Part shown: piece after piece, positions 1 through 7,917 of the stretch | How the letters are laid out: the number at the start of each line of letters is the position of its first letter | Position numbering within the stretch: position 1 is the first letter of the stretch | IMG/VR virus record: IMGVR_UViG_3300044610_000151 | Span: 1 to 29,656 of that record | Strand: one strand, 5' to 3' | DNA length: 29,656 nt | DNA from: a virus | The notes under the pieces: generated by a model | Seen by the model: the letters and a program-made list of their open reading frames with translations, nothing else | The model's database searches: none | Told to the model about the DNA's origin: nothing | Made by a program: the position numbers and the translations under genes

Positions 1-750
1 CATTGTACTTGTAGTATCATTATTATAGAATCCTCTTTCCCCCCCTACCCAAGCATTTCTTCCTTCCATAGTAAATCCTGATACCATAGCTTTAGAATCA
101 AGAAGAATACTTGTTGTTGGTATAGTTCCTCCAGCAGAAGCAGCAGAAGTAGGAGATAAATAAGTATCTCTAAGAACAAAATGATCTACTGAAAGCCATT
201 CTGTTGTATTAGTGTTTGGTGAGAATCTTATACAAATATCTGTATCAGAAATTCTAACTTTCTCAAAGGTACTATTTTCCCTACCATAAACTCTAAGTCC
301 GTGGGAATCTTTTCCTTTAAAACCAATAATATTAACATGGCTTAATGTAAAAAGACTAACATCTTTTAGAGCAATTGCAGTTTTAGAGTTAGTAGTATTT
401 GCTGTATAGATAGATAGGTCTTTTAAAGAACAATTGTATATAATACTTGCACCCTTAGAAAAAGTAAGGAACTCCCCATCCACAGAAGTAGAAAAGTTAA
501 ATTGTGTAGTTAGTGGGCCTTTACCATATATATGTATTCCAGATTGAGCTACAATTACGTTAGCGTCAAAATTAAATTTACCAACACCAAAATCAATAGC
601 TACTTCTCCAGCAACAGAGTTTAGAAAAGTTTGGAGTTTTGTTGCTAAGTTTGTATCAGTAGGTTTAAATCCTAAATAAGCTGAAGTAAAAACTTCTATA
701 GAGTTACCAGAAGCATCAAGTATAAGTGATGATTTTTTTGAAATAGGCAT
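1..750 (-). CDS. Tailspike / beta-helix fibre protein, partial
   Basis: Reading the minus strand from the ATG at 750-748 gives an uninterrupted 250-codon frame that leaves the window at position 1, so only the N-terminal part is present. The protein begins MPISKKSSLILDASGNS. It then shows short glycine- and asparagine-rich beta strands (for example VAQSGIHIYGKGPL, DLSIYTANTTNS, VSLFTLSHVNIIGFKG) spaced as in right-handed parallel beta-helix tailspikes and pectate-lyase-fold proteins. An N-terminal particle-binding part followed by a surface-glycan-binding or depolymerising beta-helix is the usual layout; catalytic residues cannot be judged in the fragment. The start lies 1 nt after the stop of the upstream gene, with an AGGGAG Shine-Dalgarno inside that gene's end. 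It is the last visible gene of the leftward cassette. The fold is inferred from sequence texture only. Confidence 0.6.
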   Translation of the reverse strand, partial: MPISKKSSLILDASGNSIEVFTSAYLGFKPTDTNLATKLQTFLNSVAGEVAIDFGVGKFNFDANVIVAQSGIHIYGKGPLTTQFNFSTSVDGEFLTFSKGASIIYNCSLKDLSIYTANTTNSKTAIALKDVSLFTLSHVNIIGFKGKDSHGLRVYGRENSTFEKVRISDTDICIRFSPNTNTTEWLSVDHFVLRDTYLSPTSAASAGGTIPTTSILLDSKAMVSGFTMEGRNAWVGGERGFYNNDTTSTM

Positions 751-751
751 C

Positions 752-1195
752 TTACCACTCCCTAGCTACAAACTTCTGTCCAGTTGTAGCGCCAATAATA
801 CTTATAGCTGCTGAACTAACACAACCAAAAAGACTTTCATATAGATCACCAGCTTTTATAACTAAGCTGTTTGGTGTACCACTATTTGTAGTAGCAGTAC
901 CAACTTCAGATATGTATAAATCACCTGTGCTTATGTTTTGCAGCCAAAAACCTTTACGAAGTGTATTTGCCGCCATAAGTTGTTGGGCAGTTCCTCCAGT
1001 AGTTATACTTCCAGAACGATCTGTTACAGTAACATTACTTGAAGCAATAGGAAGTCCATTCCCTACAGCAACATCTGAAGAAGAACCATCACTCCCATAA
1101 GTTACCTTAATACGTTGGTACTTAACTCCACCAATATCATCAGTAGCGATAACATCGCCACCAGAACCTGTGTTTAATGTTGTATTATCAGCCAT
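752..1195 (-). CDS. Putative virion structural protein (147 aa)
   Basis: This small beta-rich protein lacks a signal peptide or membrane segment. Its N-terminus contains GGDVIATDDIGGVKYQRIK, a stretch I recognise as recurring near the start of accessory head or tail proteins in many phages. The C-terminal half (RKGFWLQNISTGDLYISE) looks like a small beta-sandwich domain also found in phage particle proteins. Role: probably a structural or fibre-associated component, specific function unknown. It is the seventh gene of the leftward cassette; a good ribosome site (AAGGAC) precedes the ATG, and the tailspike gene starts 1 nt after its stop. Family membership rests on remembered sequence resemblance. 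Confidence 0.6.
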   Translation of the reverse strand: MADNTTLNTGSGGDVIATDDIGGVKYQRIKVTYGSDGSSSDVAVGNGLPIASSNVTVTDRSGSITTGGTAQQLMAANTLRKGFWLQNISTGDLYISEVGTATTNSGTPNSLVIKAGDLYESLFGCVSSAAISIIGATTGQKFVAREW

Positions 1196-1204
1196 AAGTT
1201 GTCC

Positions 1205-1639
1205 TTACGCTCTAGCAATAGAAAAAGAATTACTATAAGTAATACTCGCACTACCATTAGAAGGAGCTAAAGCAGTTGCAAACTCAACATAATGTAGAAG
1301 AATATCAGTTGCAGCATTACCAGTATCTTTGTAAATAATTGCACCCGCAGCAGAGAAAGTAGCCGCAGTCCAACCATTAGTTATATTAGTATAAGTTATT
1401 GTCTGTGCATTAGAAGTTGTATTAAGTGCATCCAATGTGTAAGCCTGAGCAATACCACCAGTTGCGTAGCCATTACCATTAGCAACTTCATTTGTAATAT
1501 CTGCTCTATAGTCAAAAGCATCAATATTCGCTTCAGAAAGTTGTGAAGTTACCAACAAAACTTTGCATGTCATTGTATCCCAATCCAAATCACCTTTAGC
1601 AAGGAAACGAGGAACATTTGTAAAAGTAGCAGAGGCCAT
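1205..1639 (-). CDS. Putative virion protein, conserved phage type (144 aa)
   Basis: The protein opens MASATFTNVPRFLAKGDLDW, followed by KVLLVTSQL and later NGYATGGIAQAYTLD. This layout (DLDWxxxxxKVxLVTS, then a GYxxGG turn) is seen in a widespread family of small phage particle proteins encoded near tail-fibre genes; their exact role is unknown to me. No transmembrane helix or signal peptide is visible, and the sequence is rich in Ala, Thr, Asn and Ser, as expected for an all-beta virion component. A GGAG Shine-Dalgarno lies upstream of the ATG. Neighbours on both sides are also putative structural genes on the same strand, supporting a role in the particle or its host-contact appendage. Confidence 0.6.
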   Translation of the reverse strand: MASATFTNVPRFLAKGDLDWDTMTCKVLLVTSQLSEANIDAFDYRADITNEVANGNGYATGGIAQAYTLDALNTTSNAQTITYTNITNGWTAATFSAAGAIIYKDTGNAATDILLHYVEFATALAPSNGSASITYSNSFSIARA

Positions 1640-1652
1640 ATTTAATCTCCAA

Positions 1653-1970
1653 TTAAGGTAAAATAGTTAAAAGTATTTCAGTATCCCAAGCAAGACCGAT
1701 TGTATGGGTTGTATCTTTAATAATAAGTCTGCAAGAATGAGTTCCTACTGGTAAATCAGTTAAACCAAGTTTAACAAGAAGGAAACCAGCATCTGTAAAA
1801 TCCCAATCAGAAGCATCAATCTCACTATCAGCAAGTGTAACTCCTTCAGAAGTTCTAAGTTCAGCAGCAGTTATTAGAGTATGATTCTGAACAATTCCTT
1901 GAACAGAAAGAACAATCTTATATTTATTCTCTGTATTAAGTAAAACAGTGGCTTTAACTTTCTTAGCCAT
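1653..1970 (-). CDS. Small Ig-like putative fibre-associated protein (105 aa)
   Basis: I do not recognise this protein. It starts MAKKVKATVLLNTENKYKIV and alternates hydrophobic and polar residues throughout (VLSVQGIVQNHTLI, GFLLVKLGLTDLPVGTHSC, AWDTEILLTILP), consistent with an all-beta, immunoglobulin-like sandwich such as the N-terminal modules of some phage baseplate and fibre proteins. There is one cysteine and no signal peptide. Its ATG overlaps the stop of the upstream repeat protein by one base (TAATG), so the two are probably translationally coupled and made in similar amounts. A particle role is inferred from the cassette only. Confidence 0.5.
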   Translation of the reverse strand: MAKKVKATVLLNTENKYKIVLSVQGIVQNHTLITAAELRTSEGVTLADSEIDASDWDFTDAGFLLVKLGLTDLPVGTHSCRLIIKDTTHTIGLAWDTEILLTILP

Positions 1971-2767
1971 TAGAGTCTCTCCAAGGTCATAAGACCAAGT
2001 TCATTTGTTAAGGTTAAATCATAAGAACTTACTGGAAGTAATGTTAAAGTTTTTTCACCAATTTCTTGTATGACAGAAGGATATTGTCCTGAGACAGAAC
2101 CAGTTCCAGAAAGAGTGTTTAAAGTTATTCCTTGGATACTTCCAGAACTTATTACATTACTTGTAAAGGTAATATTCGCTGTAAGGGTATTAAGGATTAA
2201 TCCTGCAAAGCTACCAGAACTTACAACACCAGAGATGGTGCTTCCTTCTCCAGAAACAATGTTTAAAAGAAGATTGGTTAAATCTCCTGAAGAAACACTA
2301 TTTCTTGTAAAAGAACCTTCTCCAAGTAAAGTCCCAATTGATAAGTTTGCTAAATTTCCTGAAGCAACATCACCAGAAGAAGATGAACCACTTCCTAAAA
2401 CAGAAGTAAGGATTAAGTTACCAAAACTCCCTGAAGTAGCAGAATTGTTAACAAAACTACTCTCACCAGAAAGTGTGTTTAAACTAATCCCAACAAAACT
2501 TCCTGCTACAACACTATTCCCTTCACTGGAAGCAGAACCAGAAATTATGTTTAAACTTAAACCTGCAAAACTTCCTGAAGAGCTACTATTACTTGTACCT
2601 GCACCTTCCCCAGTTACACTGAATAGACTTAGATTACCTAAACTTCCTGAACTAGAACTATCAACTCCTCCAGTGCTTGTTTGATCTACAAAATAAACAC
2701 CATCCAGTTGATTTGTTCTTTGTCCAGTTCCTATAACATATTTCCCAGGTAACTGATAAGAAGCCAT
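1970..2767 (-). CDS. Tandem 24-residue repeat protein, putative fibre
   Basis: The 265-residue protein has three parts. Residues 1-37 form a unique head (MASYQLPGKYVIGTGQRTNQ...). Residues 38-229 are eight back-to-back copies of a 24-residue repeat with approximate consensus xSSGSFxxLxLNxLSGEGSxxxNS. Residues 230-265 are a unique tail ending LGLMTLERL. Each repeat has a Gly-Ser turn, an alternating Leu/Ile strand (LSLNIISG) and a polar loop, which suggests a regular beta-solenoid or beta-prism stalk with one coil per repeat. The alternating strand pattern resembles repeat stalks of phage fibres, but I cannot name a family. The start has a GGTGAC ribosome site and lies 1 nt after the stop of the upstream fibre gene. 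Low complexity leaves a long spurious antisense frame. Confidence 0.55.
   Translation of the reverse strand: MASYQLPGKYVIGTGQRTNQLDGVYFVDQTSTGGVDSSSSGSLGNLSLFSVTGEGAGTSNSSSSGSFAGLSLNIISGSASSEGNSVVAGSFVGISLNTLSGESSFVNNSATSGSFGNLILTSVLGSGSSSSGDVASGNLANLSIGTLLGEGSFTRNSVSSGDLTNLLLNIVSGEGSTISGVVSSGSFAGLILNTLTANITFTSNVISSGSIQGITLNTLSGTGSVSGQYPSVIQEIGEKTLTLLPVSSYDLTLTNELGLMTLERL
2081..2656 (-). repeat. Eight tandem 72-bp coding repeats
   Basis: Codons 38-229 of the gene at 1970-2767 divide into eight consecutive 72-base units with no insertion or deletion between them. At protein level they share the SGSF/xL, LxLN and SGEGS positions; at DNA level they are diverged, so the array is old or under selection for protein shape rather than a recent slippage product. 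Confidence 0.8.
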
Positions 2768-2768
2768 A

Positions 2769-4118
2769 TTAAGTCACCGTAGGTTTCGGGTCAACATAAA
2801 TTGTGTAACTGGGCTTTGCAAGATAAACTCTCAAATAAATAAACCCTTTCATATTGTTGGTGAAAGTAAGTTCTAATTTTTGTTTATTTGGATTTGTTAG
2901 TCCAGTGGTTGTCCATGTAGTAGAAGAAGTCGGATGCTCTGTAGTTGTACTCATTAGTGTTGATCTTCTATCTGCTAGATATGAACCTAACGGCTCAGTT
3001 GAAGAACCTAAATATTCCACATCTGCCCATATTTCAGAATCATTTAAAGACGTTAAAGAATCATGTAAGAAGTCTAATGAAACAGTTTTAGATGCCCCTG
3101 TTGTATCTATCCATACTGCTATTGGGTCAGATACTAACTGATTAATTGCCTCATTCGCAGAAGAATTAGATAACAACCTCCACGAAATAGCGGTAGTTCC
3201 ATCAGAAGCACCGCTACTTTTAACAATAGCTGTATTTTCTCTAATACTGCCAGCAGATGTTACAATCCAAAGTCTATAATTAGTGGACTCATTATCACAG
3301 TTATACAGTGAAACCCTCATTCCAGAATTAGTAATAGTTGTTACTGGAACACCAGTCCAACCTGGAGGTAACTTACAATTTATAAATCTAAGCTCCCCTA
3401 CAGAGTTTATAGGAGAAATAGCTAATGACCCTCCCGTGGCTAATCTAGTTAAATCAACACCCCTGAACTCACAATAAATTTGATTATTTACTCCAGCAGT
3501 AATTAAGTTATTTAAAAGGGTTGATGCTGGGTCAAAGCCACCACCAATCATAGTAAATCTACCTATACCGAGTATACTAAAACCTTGACCAGTATTTGAG
3601 AATCTTATAGTTACATTTCTGAATACAATATTTGCTTCTGTTGAGGCTGAGGATGATCCAATAGCTATTCTGCCATTTGCAGATGTATTTACAAGTGATA
3701 AAAAACAATTCTCTATGACAATATTACTATTATCAGAAGTTCCTATATTTATAGATGAATTTGAACCGGAACCAGTTCCAGCTAAGAACTTAAGTCCCCA
3801 AAAGTAACCAGAACCTTGTATAGAAATTGAAGAAGCTCCAGTTGGAGCTATAGTTCCTGATGGGATTGTTACAGGTGTTGTAGCTGGAAATACAGAATCA
3901 TCAACACAAATAAGTTTATTAGGGTTTGTATTAGTTCCTGCTAATGCTATAGTTTGGTTGGTGGATGGTACTTCATTGTGCTTATTGGAAATGTAATAAG
4001 TATCACCAGCAGCATCAATACCTGAGGCAGTAACTAAAAGTTGAGCTGCTGTATTCCATGAACTATTATAAGGTGTTGTAGGAGTTGTTGCTCCTGAGTT
4101 AATATAAATATCAGGCAT
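2769..4118 (-). CDS. Putative beta-helix tail fibre / virion protein (449 aa)
   Basis: The protein begins MPDIYINSGATTPTTPYNSS and contains a long series of short beta strands with regularly placed Gly, Asn and Ser (ISIQGSGYFWGLKFLAG, SNIVIENCFLSL, ANIVFRNVTIRFSN), typical of a right-handed beta-helix. The C-terminal part (from about residue 340) is a different beta-rich domain ending FIYLRVYLAKPSYTIYVDPKPTVT. The terminal YVDPKPxVT pattern matches a family of phage structural proteins I have seen beside fibre genes. Likely role: a fibre or appendage protein contacting the cell surface; no catalytic residues can be assigned. The start codon overlaps the previous gene's end by 8 bp. Fold inferred by eye. 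Confidence 0.6.
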   Translation of the reverse strand: MPDIYINSGATTPTTPYNSSWNTAAQLLVTASGIDAAGDTYYISNKHNEVPSTNQTIALAGTNTNPNKLICVDDSVFPATTPVTIPSGTIAPTGASSISIQGSGYFWGLKFLAGTGSGSNSSINIGTSDNSNIVIENCFLSLVNTSANGRIAIGSSSASTEANIVFRNVTIRFSNTGQGFSILGIGRFTMIGGGFDPASTLLNNLITAGVNNQIYCEFRGVDLTRLATGGSLAISPINSVGELRFINCKLPPGWTGVPVTTITNSGMRVSLYNCDNESTNYRLWIVTSAGSIRENTAIVKSSGASDGTTAISWRLLSNSSANEAINQLVSDPIAVWIDTTGASKTVSLDFLHDSLTSLNDSEIWADVEYLGSSTEPLGSYLADRRSTLMSTTTEHPTSSTTWTTTGLTNPNKQKLELTFTNNMKGFIYLRVYLAKPSYTIYVDPKPTVT

Positions 4119-4587
4119 TTAATATCTCCGCTGCCCTACCATAAGTTAAAATACCTAATTGTTCATACATATTAACAAAAGCAATTGTCTTAGGATGAGC
4201 TAAATAAACTCTTCTAGCGTCAGCATAATAGGCTAAAGCAGAAAGTATTCCTGCTTTTTGTTCAGAAGAAAGATTAGGGTTACTTTGATAAGTTGCATTA
4301 AAATTATCGACAAGAACTTGCTCTTGCGTTGTGAATCTATCTCTGAATTCTGCTTTAAAGAAAGGAACTTCATAATTCATAGCTTCTGCTTCAGCAAGAG
4401 CTTTTGCTTGAAGTTCAACATTTATTTTTTCTGCACGAAGACTAGCAACAAGTTGAAGATCAAGTGAAGCATCAGCTAGATAGTTGATGGTTTGCGTGTC
4501 ACCATTATCATAAGTATGTCGTTCAGTAACATCAATTCTACCATCAATTTGCGGTATTTGTTTTTCAATAACACTATTAACTATCAT
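4111..4587 (-). CDS. Hypothetical helical phage protein (158 aa)
   Basis: Not recognised by family. Residues 1-40 are polar with a GRIDVTERHTYDNGDTQT stretch that looks beta-stranded; residues 45-75 (VASLRAEKINVELQAKALAEAEA) form a likely amphipathic helix or short coiled coil. The C-terminal half (SSEQKAGILSALAYYADARRVYLAHPK) is also helical. No membrane segment is seen. A GAGGG Shine-Dalgarno sits upstream of the ATG. Its end overlaps the start of the fibre gene at 4118 by 8 bp, which suggests coupled translation and a link with fibre or appendage assembly, perhaps as a chaperone or adaptor. That role is inference. Confidence 0.5.
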   Translation of the reverse strand: MIVNSVIEKQIPQIDGRIDVTERHTYDNGDTQTINYLADASLDLQLVASLRAEKINVELQAKALAEAEAMNYEVPFFKAEFRDRFTTQEQVLVDNFNATYQSNPNLSSEQKAGILSALAYYADARRVYLAHPKTIAFVNMYEQLGILTYGRAAEILNA

Positions 4588-4597
4588 AAACCCTCAC

Positions 4598-4852
4598 TTA
4601 TTTATCAACTTTCTTATCAAGCATATCTCTTATATTATCAAGTTTTCCGAAAAGAGCATCAACTTTTGCCTCGAAATAACTCTTCTCAACATAATCTCCG
4701 GCAACAAGTTTCTCAACTTCAGAAATCTTTGCCGTTAGTTCTTTATTATCTTTCTGTAAATCTTTTATAGATTCCCAGACAACTCTAAGAACCCACCCTC
4801 CTAAAGCAGTAATAAATCCTACAGCTATGTTGAATAATTCTTGATTTGACAT
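4598..4852 (-). CDS. Small membrane-anchored coiled-coil protein
   Basis: The 84-residue protein has one hydrophobic segment near its N-terminus (about residues 6-26, FNIAVGFITALGGWVLRVVW). A strongly heptad-like charged region follows (IKDLQKDNKELTAKISEVEKL), and then a second helix ending DNIRDMLDKKVDK. This one-TM-plus-coiled-coil layout is common in small phage proteins, some annotated as holin-like or XhlA-like, but no function is established for this one. It is the first gene of the leftward cassette, directly downstream of the minus-strand promoter, with an AAAGGG ribosome site. It is distinct from the more convincing holin candidate in the rightward lysis module at 27958. Confidence 0.55.
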   Translation of the reverse strand: MSNQELFNIAVGFITALGGWVLRVVWESIKDLQKDNKELTAKISEVEKLVAGDYVEKSYFEAKVDALFGKLDNIRDMLDKKVDK

Positions 4853-4906
4853 AAGTAACCCTTTAAAATCCTCAGCAAGTTATAGATAAATTATTACGTT
4901 TATAGT

Positions 4907-4935
4907 TTTACAATTAGTGCTTTTTGGCGTATTAT
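4907..4935 (+). promoter_or_regulatory. Sigma70-type promoter for packaging/head genes
   Basis: TTTACA (4907-4912), a 17-bp spacer and TATTAT (4930-4935) match the consensus -35 and -10 hexamers at five of six positions each. Transcription would start near 4942 and read into the small terminase gene at 4992. The -10 overlaps that of the divergent minus-strand promoter. The leader would open with a short GC-rich hairpin (GGCCGG 4948-4953 against CCAGCC 4957-4962, one mismatch). Confidence 0.55.
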
Positions 4936-4959
4936 ACCTTATATATAGGCCGGTGTCCA
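4931..4959 (-). promoter_or_regulatory. Sigma70-type promoter for leftward fibre cassette
   Basis: On the minus strand TGGACA (4959-4954), a 17-bp spacer and a perfect TATAAT (4936-4931) form a near-consensus promoter. Transcription would start near 4924 and proceed left into the gene at 4852. The -10 shares five base pairs with the plus-strand promoter, so polymerase should not occupy both at once. Confidence 0.6.
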
Positions 4960-4991
4960 GCCAGCCTTGAAACCTTTTTGAGATTATAGTT

Positions 4992-5681
4992 ATGGCAGAT
5001 TTAGAAGAATTACTCTATCTTGATGGACAAGTTGAGCCAGCAAAACTTTGTGCACTCTTTGGTGTTAGCGTTAATGCAATATATCAAGAGAAACAGCAAG
5101 GCTTATTCGGAACTAAAGAGTTTCCAGAAATGACCTATAGGGAAGCGATAAAAACTTATCGAGAGAATCTTAAACGAAGTATCGAAGTTAAGCTTGCAAA
5201 AGAAGAAACAGAAAGACAACTAAAGCTTAAGAAGATTGAAGAAGATCGAATCTTTAAAGAGAAGAAAGCAAAAAATAACTTATCTTCCGGTCTTATAGGC
5301 ATGGAGGGTGAAGATACAATGCACCCTTTAATGAAAAAGAAACTTATCCAAGAGATTAAACTTGGTCGTGTTAAAGAAGTACAGGCATGGCTTAATATTG
5401 CTGAGGAAAAGAAAGTCTTTCTTAATGAGAAAGAATTAACAAATCTTCTTGAACCTTTCATGCACGTTATAAAGAATGTTCTTATAAGTATAAGTACAGA
5501 TTTTCCAGAAACTCAGAGTAAGATTGAGGTTTGTATGAATAATTTATATGCTTTTGGTGAGAAACTTCTTGACCAAGTTGATCTTGATGAAGAAGTTTTT
5601 GTCGATGAAATGCTTGCAAAAGATATTGATGATGCTATTCTTGAACTTAATTTCATTCCTGAAGAACGAGAAGATTTATGA
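4992..5681 (+). CDS. Terminase small subunit (gpNu1-like)
   Basis: This 229-residue protein lies immediately before an unmistakable gpA-type large terminase. Its N-terminus (about residues 12-42, QVEPAKLCALFGVSVNAIYQ) reads as a helix-turn-helix/winged-helix DNA-binding segment, as in lambda Nu1. A long charged coiled-coil region follows (residues 60-95, KRSIEVKLAKEETERQLK), then a helical C-terminal half with an acidic tail (EEREDL) that would contact the large subunit. It is expected to recognise the packaging site and regulate cleavage by the large subunit. The ribosome site is weak (GAG at 4979-4981). Its TGA overlaps the next ATG (ATGA, 5678-5681), coupling the two terminase subunits. 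Assignment rests mainly on position and architecture. Confidence 0.75.
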   Translation: MADLEELLYLDGQVEPAKLCALFGVSVNAIYQEKQQGLFGTKEFPEMTYREAIKTYRENLKRSIEVKLAKEETERQLKLKKIEEDRIFKEKKAKNNLSSGLIGMEGEDTMHPLMKKKLIQEIKLGRVKEVQAWLNIAEEKKVFLNEKELTNLLEPFMHVIKNVLISISTDFPETQSKIEVCMNNLYAFGEKLLDQVDLDEEVFVDEMLAKDIDDAILELNFIPEEREDL

Positions 5682-7633
5682 GGCATTTAGGTAACACAGC
5701 AGAAAGAAGATTCTTCGCGAACTTCTTTAAACTATTCTTCAAACCAGCTTATGTTTCAACAATAGAATGGGCGAAAAAGTATAGGATTATAACAAGTAAG
5801 GAAAGTTCATTCGGGATAGGGAATTTTGACCCGAACTTAACTCCTTATATGGAGTATGTTTATGATTGTTTAGATAATCCTTATATAGCGAATATAAGTG
5901 CAATGAAGTCAGCAAGGATTGCTTGGACAGAAACATTAAATAATTATAGAGGTAAAAGAATCCACATTAATCCAACTTCAATGCTTCTTGGTTTCGCAAC
6001 TCGTGATGCTGCAAGAAGTTTTGCAAAAGGGAAATGGCAGGAGTTTATAAAAAACATACCTATTCTTAAAAGTATTATCGACGTTGGAGTTAGTGAAAAT
6101 AAGAAGTCAATCTTTGATTATTCCTTTCCTCATGGAAGTTTAAAACTTGTAACACTTGGTTCAATCTCAAATCAAAAATCCGACAACTATGAATACATCG
6201 AGATTGAAGAACCAGATGATGCTAAAGATGATGTTAAGGGTCAAGGAGATACTTTTGCTAACCTTAAAGAAAGACAAAAACTTGTACCAATAACAAGAAA
6301 GAAATTCATCTTCGGAGGTACACCAACTTTTAAAGATTTCTCTCGTGTTGAAAAAGCAATACTTGCTTCAAACCAACTTATCTTTAAAGCTTGTTGCCAC
6401 AACTGTAATGAACTTATCCCTATGGATGGAAGTTCCTTTGACCATATACACTATGATGAGTATCAAGAAAGATATATTGATGAAGTTTATGGGAAGTTTA
6501 ATCCTGAAACAGCAATCTTCCTCTGCCCTTCTTGCCAAACTCCTTGGGATTTTGAACAGAAGAAAAAGAACATAATTGAAGGTAAGAAGTTTGGGTTCAC
6601 CGACCACACTGGAAACTTCTCTAAAGGTTGGCATCCAAAGAAACCAGAAGTTACAGAAGTTTATGGATTTATTTTTTCCGAAATGCTTTCTCCTTTTCCA
6701 GCAAGTGATTTTAAAGAACTAGCTAAAGCAAAAATAACTGCTGAACTAGAACTTGCAAAAGGGAATGAATCGCCAATGAAGTCTTATACCAATAATAAAA
6801 AAGGTATGCCTTATGCTTCTGGTGTTTCTGCAATGGAAGTTGATGAAATGAAAAGTCTTAGACTTAATTATCCAGAACATATTTGTCCAATGGAAGGTTT
6901 AGTAGTTACCGCAGGAATAGATGTTCAAGATAACCGATTTGCTTTTGTACTTCGTGCTTGGGGAAGAGATAACAACTCCTGGTTAATAACTTGGAAAGAA
7001 ATCTTTGGTGATGTAAAGAACCAAGATGATATAGTCTGGACAAGACTACTTGACGAAACTGTATTAAAGGAGATTCCTCATGCTTCTGGAAAAACTATCC
7101 GTGTTTCTGCTATTTCTATCGACTCAGGTGATAATACTGATCTTGTGTATGATTGGGTTCTTGCTGCTCACCAGTATAACGATCAGGTATTTGCTACAAA
7201 AGGTGTTAGGGATTTAAGATATTCTGAAGATGAAATATATAAAGAACCTTCGTTATTCGATGTTGATACAGGAAAACAAATAAGAAAGACTCTTGCAGAA
7301 ACAAAAGGTGTCACTCTTTATCATCTTGGAGCGCATAGGGCGCATAATGATATTCTTACGAGAATCGGACTTAATAAGAATAAAGAAGCTAAGAAGAATG
7401 TTTACTACTTTAACGAGCAAAGTTATGGGAACTACGAAGAACAAATGCTCTCCTGCCGGAAACTTATTGATGTGAATTCTTCCTACAATAAAGAAGTTTT
7501 CAAACTTATTCCAGGTAAAAGAAAAGAAGCTATGGATGCTGAAAAAAATACACTTCATGCTTCTATAGCAATTGGTGTAAGAATGTTTACAGAAGAACAT
7601 TGGCGCGAACTTGAAGCTTATTATCACAATTAG
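5678..7633 (+). CDS. Terminase large subunit (lambda gpA-like)
   Basis: ATPase and endonuclease that cuts concatemeric DNA and pumps it into the prohead. The 651-residue length is close to lambda gpA (641). A gpA-type deviant Walker A is seen at residues 77-84 (KSARIAWT) and a Walker B-like acidic segment at 173-180 (YIEIEEPD). A zinc-ribbon-like insertion has CHNC (240-243) and CPSC (283-286). The nuclease domain starts at about residue 408 with VVTAGIDVQDNR, where Asp415 is the expected metal ligand. The C-terminus (EEHWRELEAYY) is where lambda gpA docks to the portal. Its ATG overlaps the stop of the small subunit. The gpA-type enzyme implies packaging from specific sites (cos), which I cannot locate with certainty here. 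Confidence 0.93.
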   Translation: MRHLGNTAERRFFANFFKLFFKPAYVSTIEWAKKYRIITSKESSFGIGNFDPNLTPYMEYVYDCLDNPYIANISAMKSARIAWTETLNNYRGKRIHINPTSMLLGFATRDAARSFAKGKWQEFIKNIPILKSIIDVGVSENKKSIFDYSFPHGSLKLVTLGSISNQKSDNYEYIEIEEPDDAKDDVKGQGDTFANLKERQKLVPITRKKFIFGGTPTFKDFSRVEKAILASNQLIFKACCHNCNELIPMDGSSFDHIHYDEYQERYIDEVYGKFNPETAIFLCPSCQTPWDFEQKKKNIIEGKKFGFTDHTGNFSKGWHPKKPEVTEVYGFIFSEMLSPFPASDFKELAKAKITAELELAKGNESPMKSYTNNKKGMPYASGVSAMEVDEMKSLRLNYPEHICPMEGLVVTAGIDVQDNRFAFVLRAWGRDNNSWLITWKEIFGDVKNQDDIVWTRLLDETVLKEIPHASGKTIRVSAISIDSGDNTDLVYDWVLAAHQYNDQVFATKGVRDLRYSEDEIYKEPSLFDVDTGKQIRKTLAETKGVTLYHLGAHRAHNDILTRIGLNKNKEAKKNVYYFNEQSYGNYEEQMLSCRKLIDVNSSYNKEVFKLIPGKRKEAMDAEKNTLHASIAIGVRMFTEEHWRELEAYYHN

Positions 7634-7641
7634 GAGTTACT

Positions 7642-7917
7642 ATGATAACAATGCCGTTATCCGAAGCACAAAGTCAACTAAAAACTGTGCAAGTTGCTAT
7701 ATCAGATTTAATTGGGGGAAAGCGAATAACTCAACTTAGAGTTGGTTCAGGAAACTTCCAAAGAGAGTATAAGTATTGGAACCCAGATACTTTACTTAAC
7801 ACGTTAATCGAATTAAGGAGTGATCTTAACCTTATTATCGCAAGTTATTCAACAGCTACACCAACTTTCCGTACAAACTCAACAATACCTCTTCAAGTAG
7901 GTAAGGATATATTCTAA
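7642..7917 (+). CDS. Head-tail joining protein gpW-like
   Basis: Lambda gpW is a 68-residue protein that plugs the head after packaging and creates the site for FII. This 91-residue product has the same plan and lies between terminase and portal exactly as W does. It shows an N-terminal helix (SEAQSQLKTVQVAISDLIGGKRI), a beta hairpin (QLRVGSGNFQREYKY) and a second helix (NPDTLLNTLIELRSDLNLI). The SDLIGGKRITQLRVG segment parallels the HDLMTGKRVATVQ region I recall for lambda gpW. The extra C-terminal 20 residues are unstructured-looking. An AGGAG site at 7632-7636 supports the first ATG; a second ATG three codons in is possible. Its TAA overlaps the portal ATG. Confidence 0.85.
   Translation: MITMPLSEAQSQLKTVQVAISDLIGGKRITQLRVGSGNFQREYKYWNPDTLLNTLIELRSDLNLIIASYSTATPTFRTNSTIPLQVGKDIF

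Noticed and set aside
2070-2684. 204-codon plus-strand frame opposite the repeat protein
   Set aside because: It mirrors the 72-bp repeats of the minus-strand gene; Pro/Lys/Glu-rich shadow without a ribosome site.
4948-4962. GC-rich block before terminase as the cos cleavage site
   Set aside because: Position is suggestive, but I see no flanking terminase-binding repeats and it doubles as the minus-strand -35 region; no evidence for genome ends.
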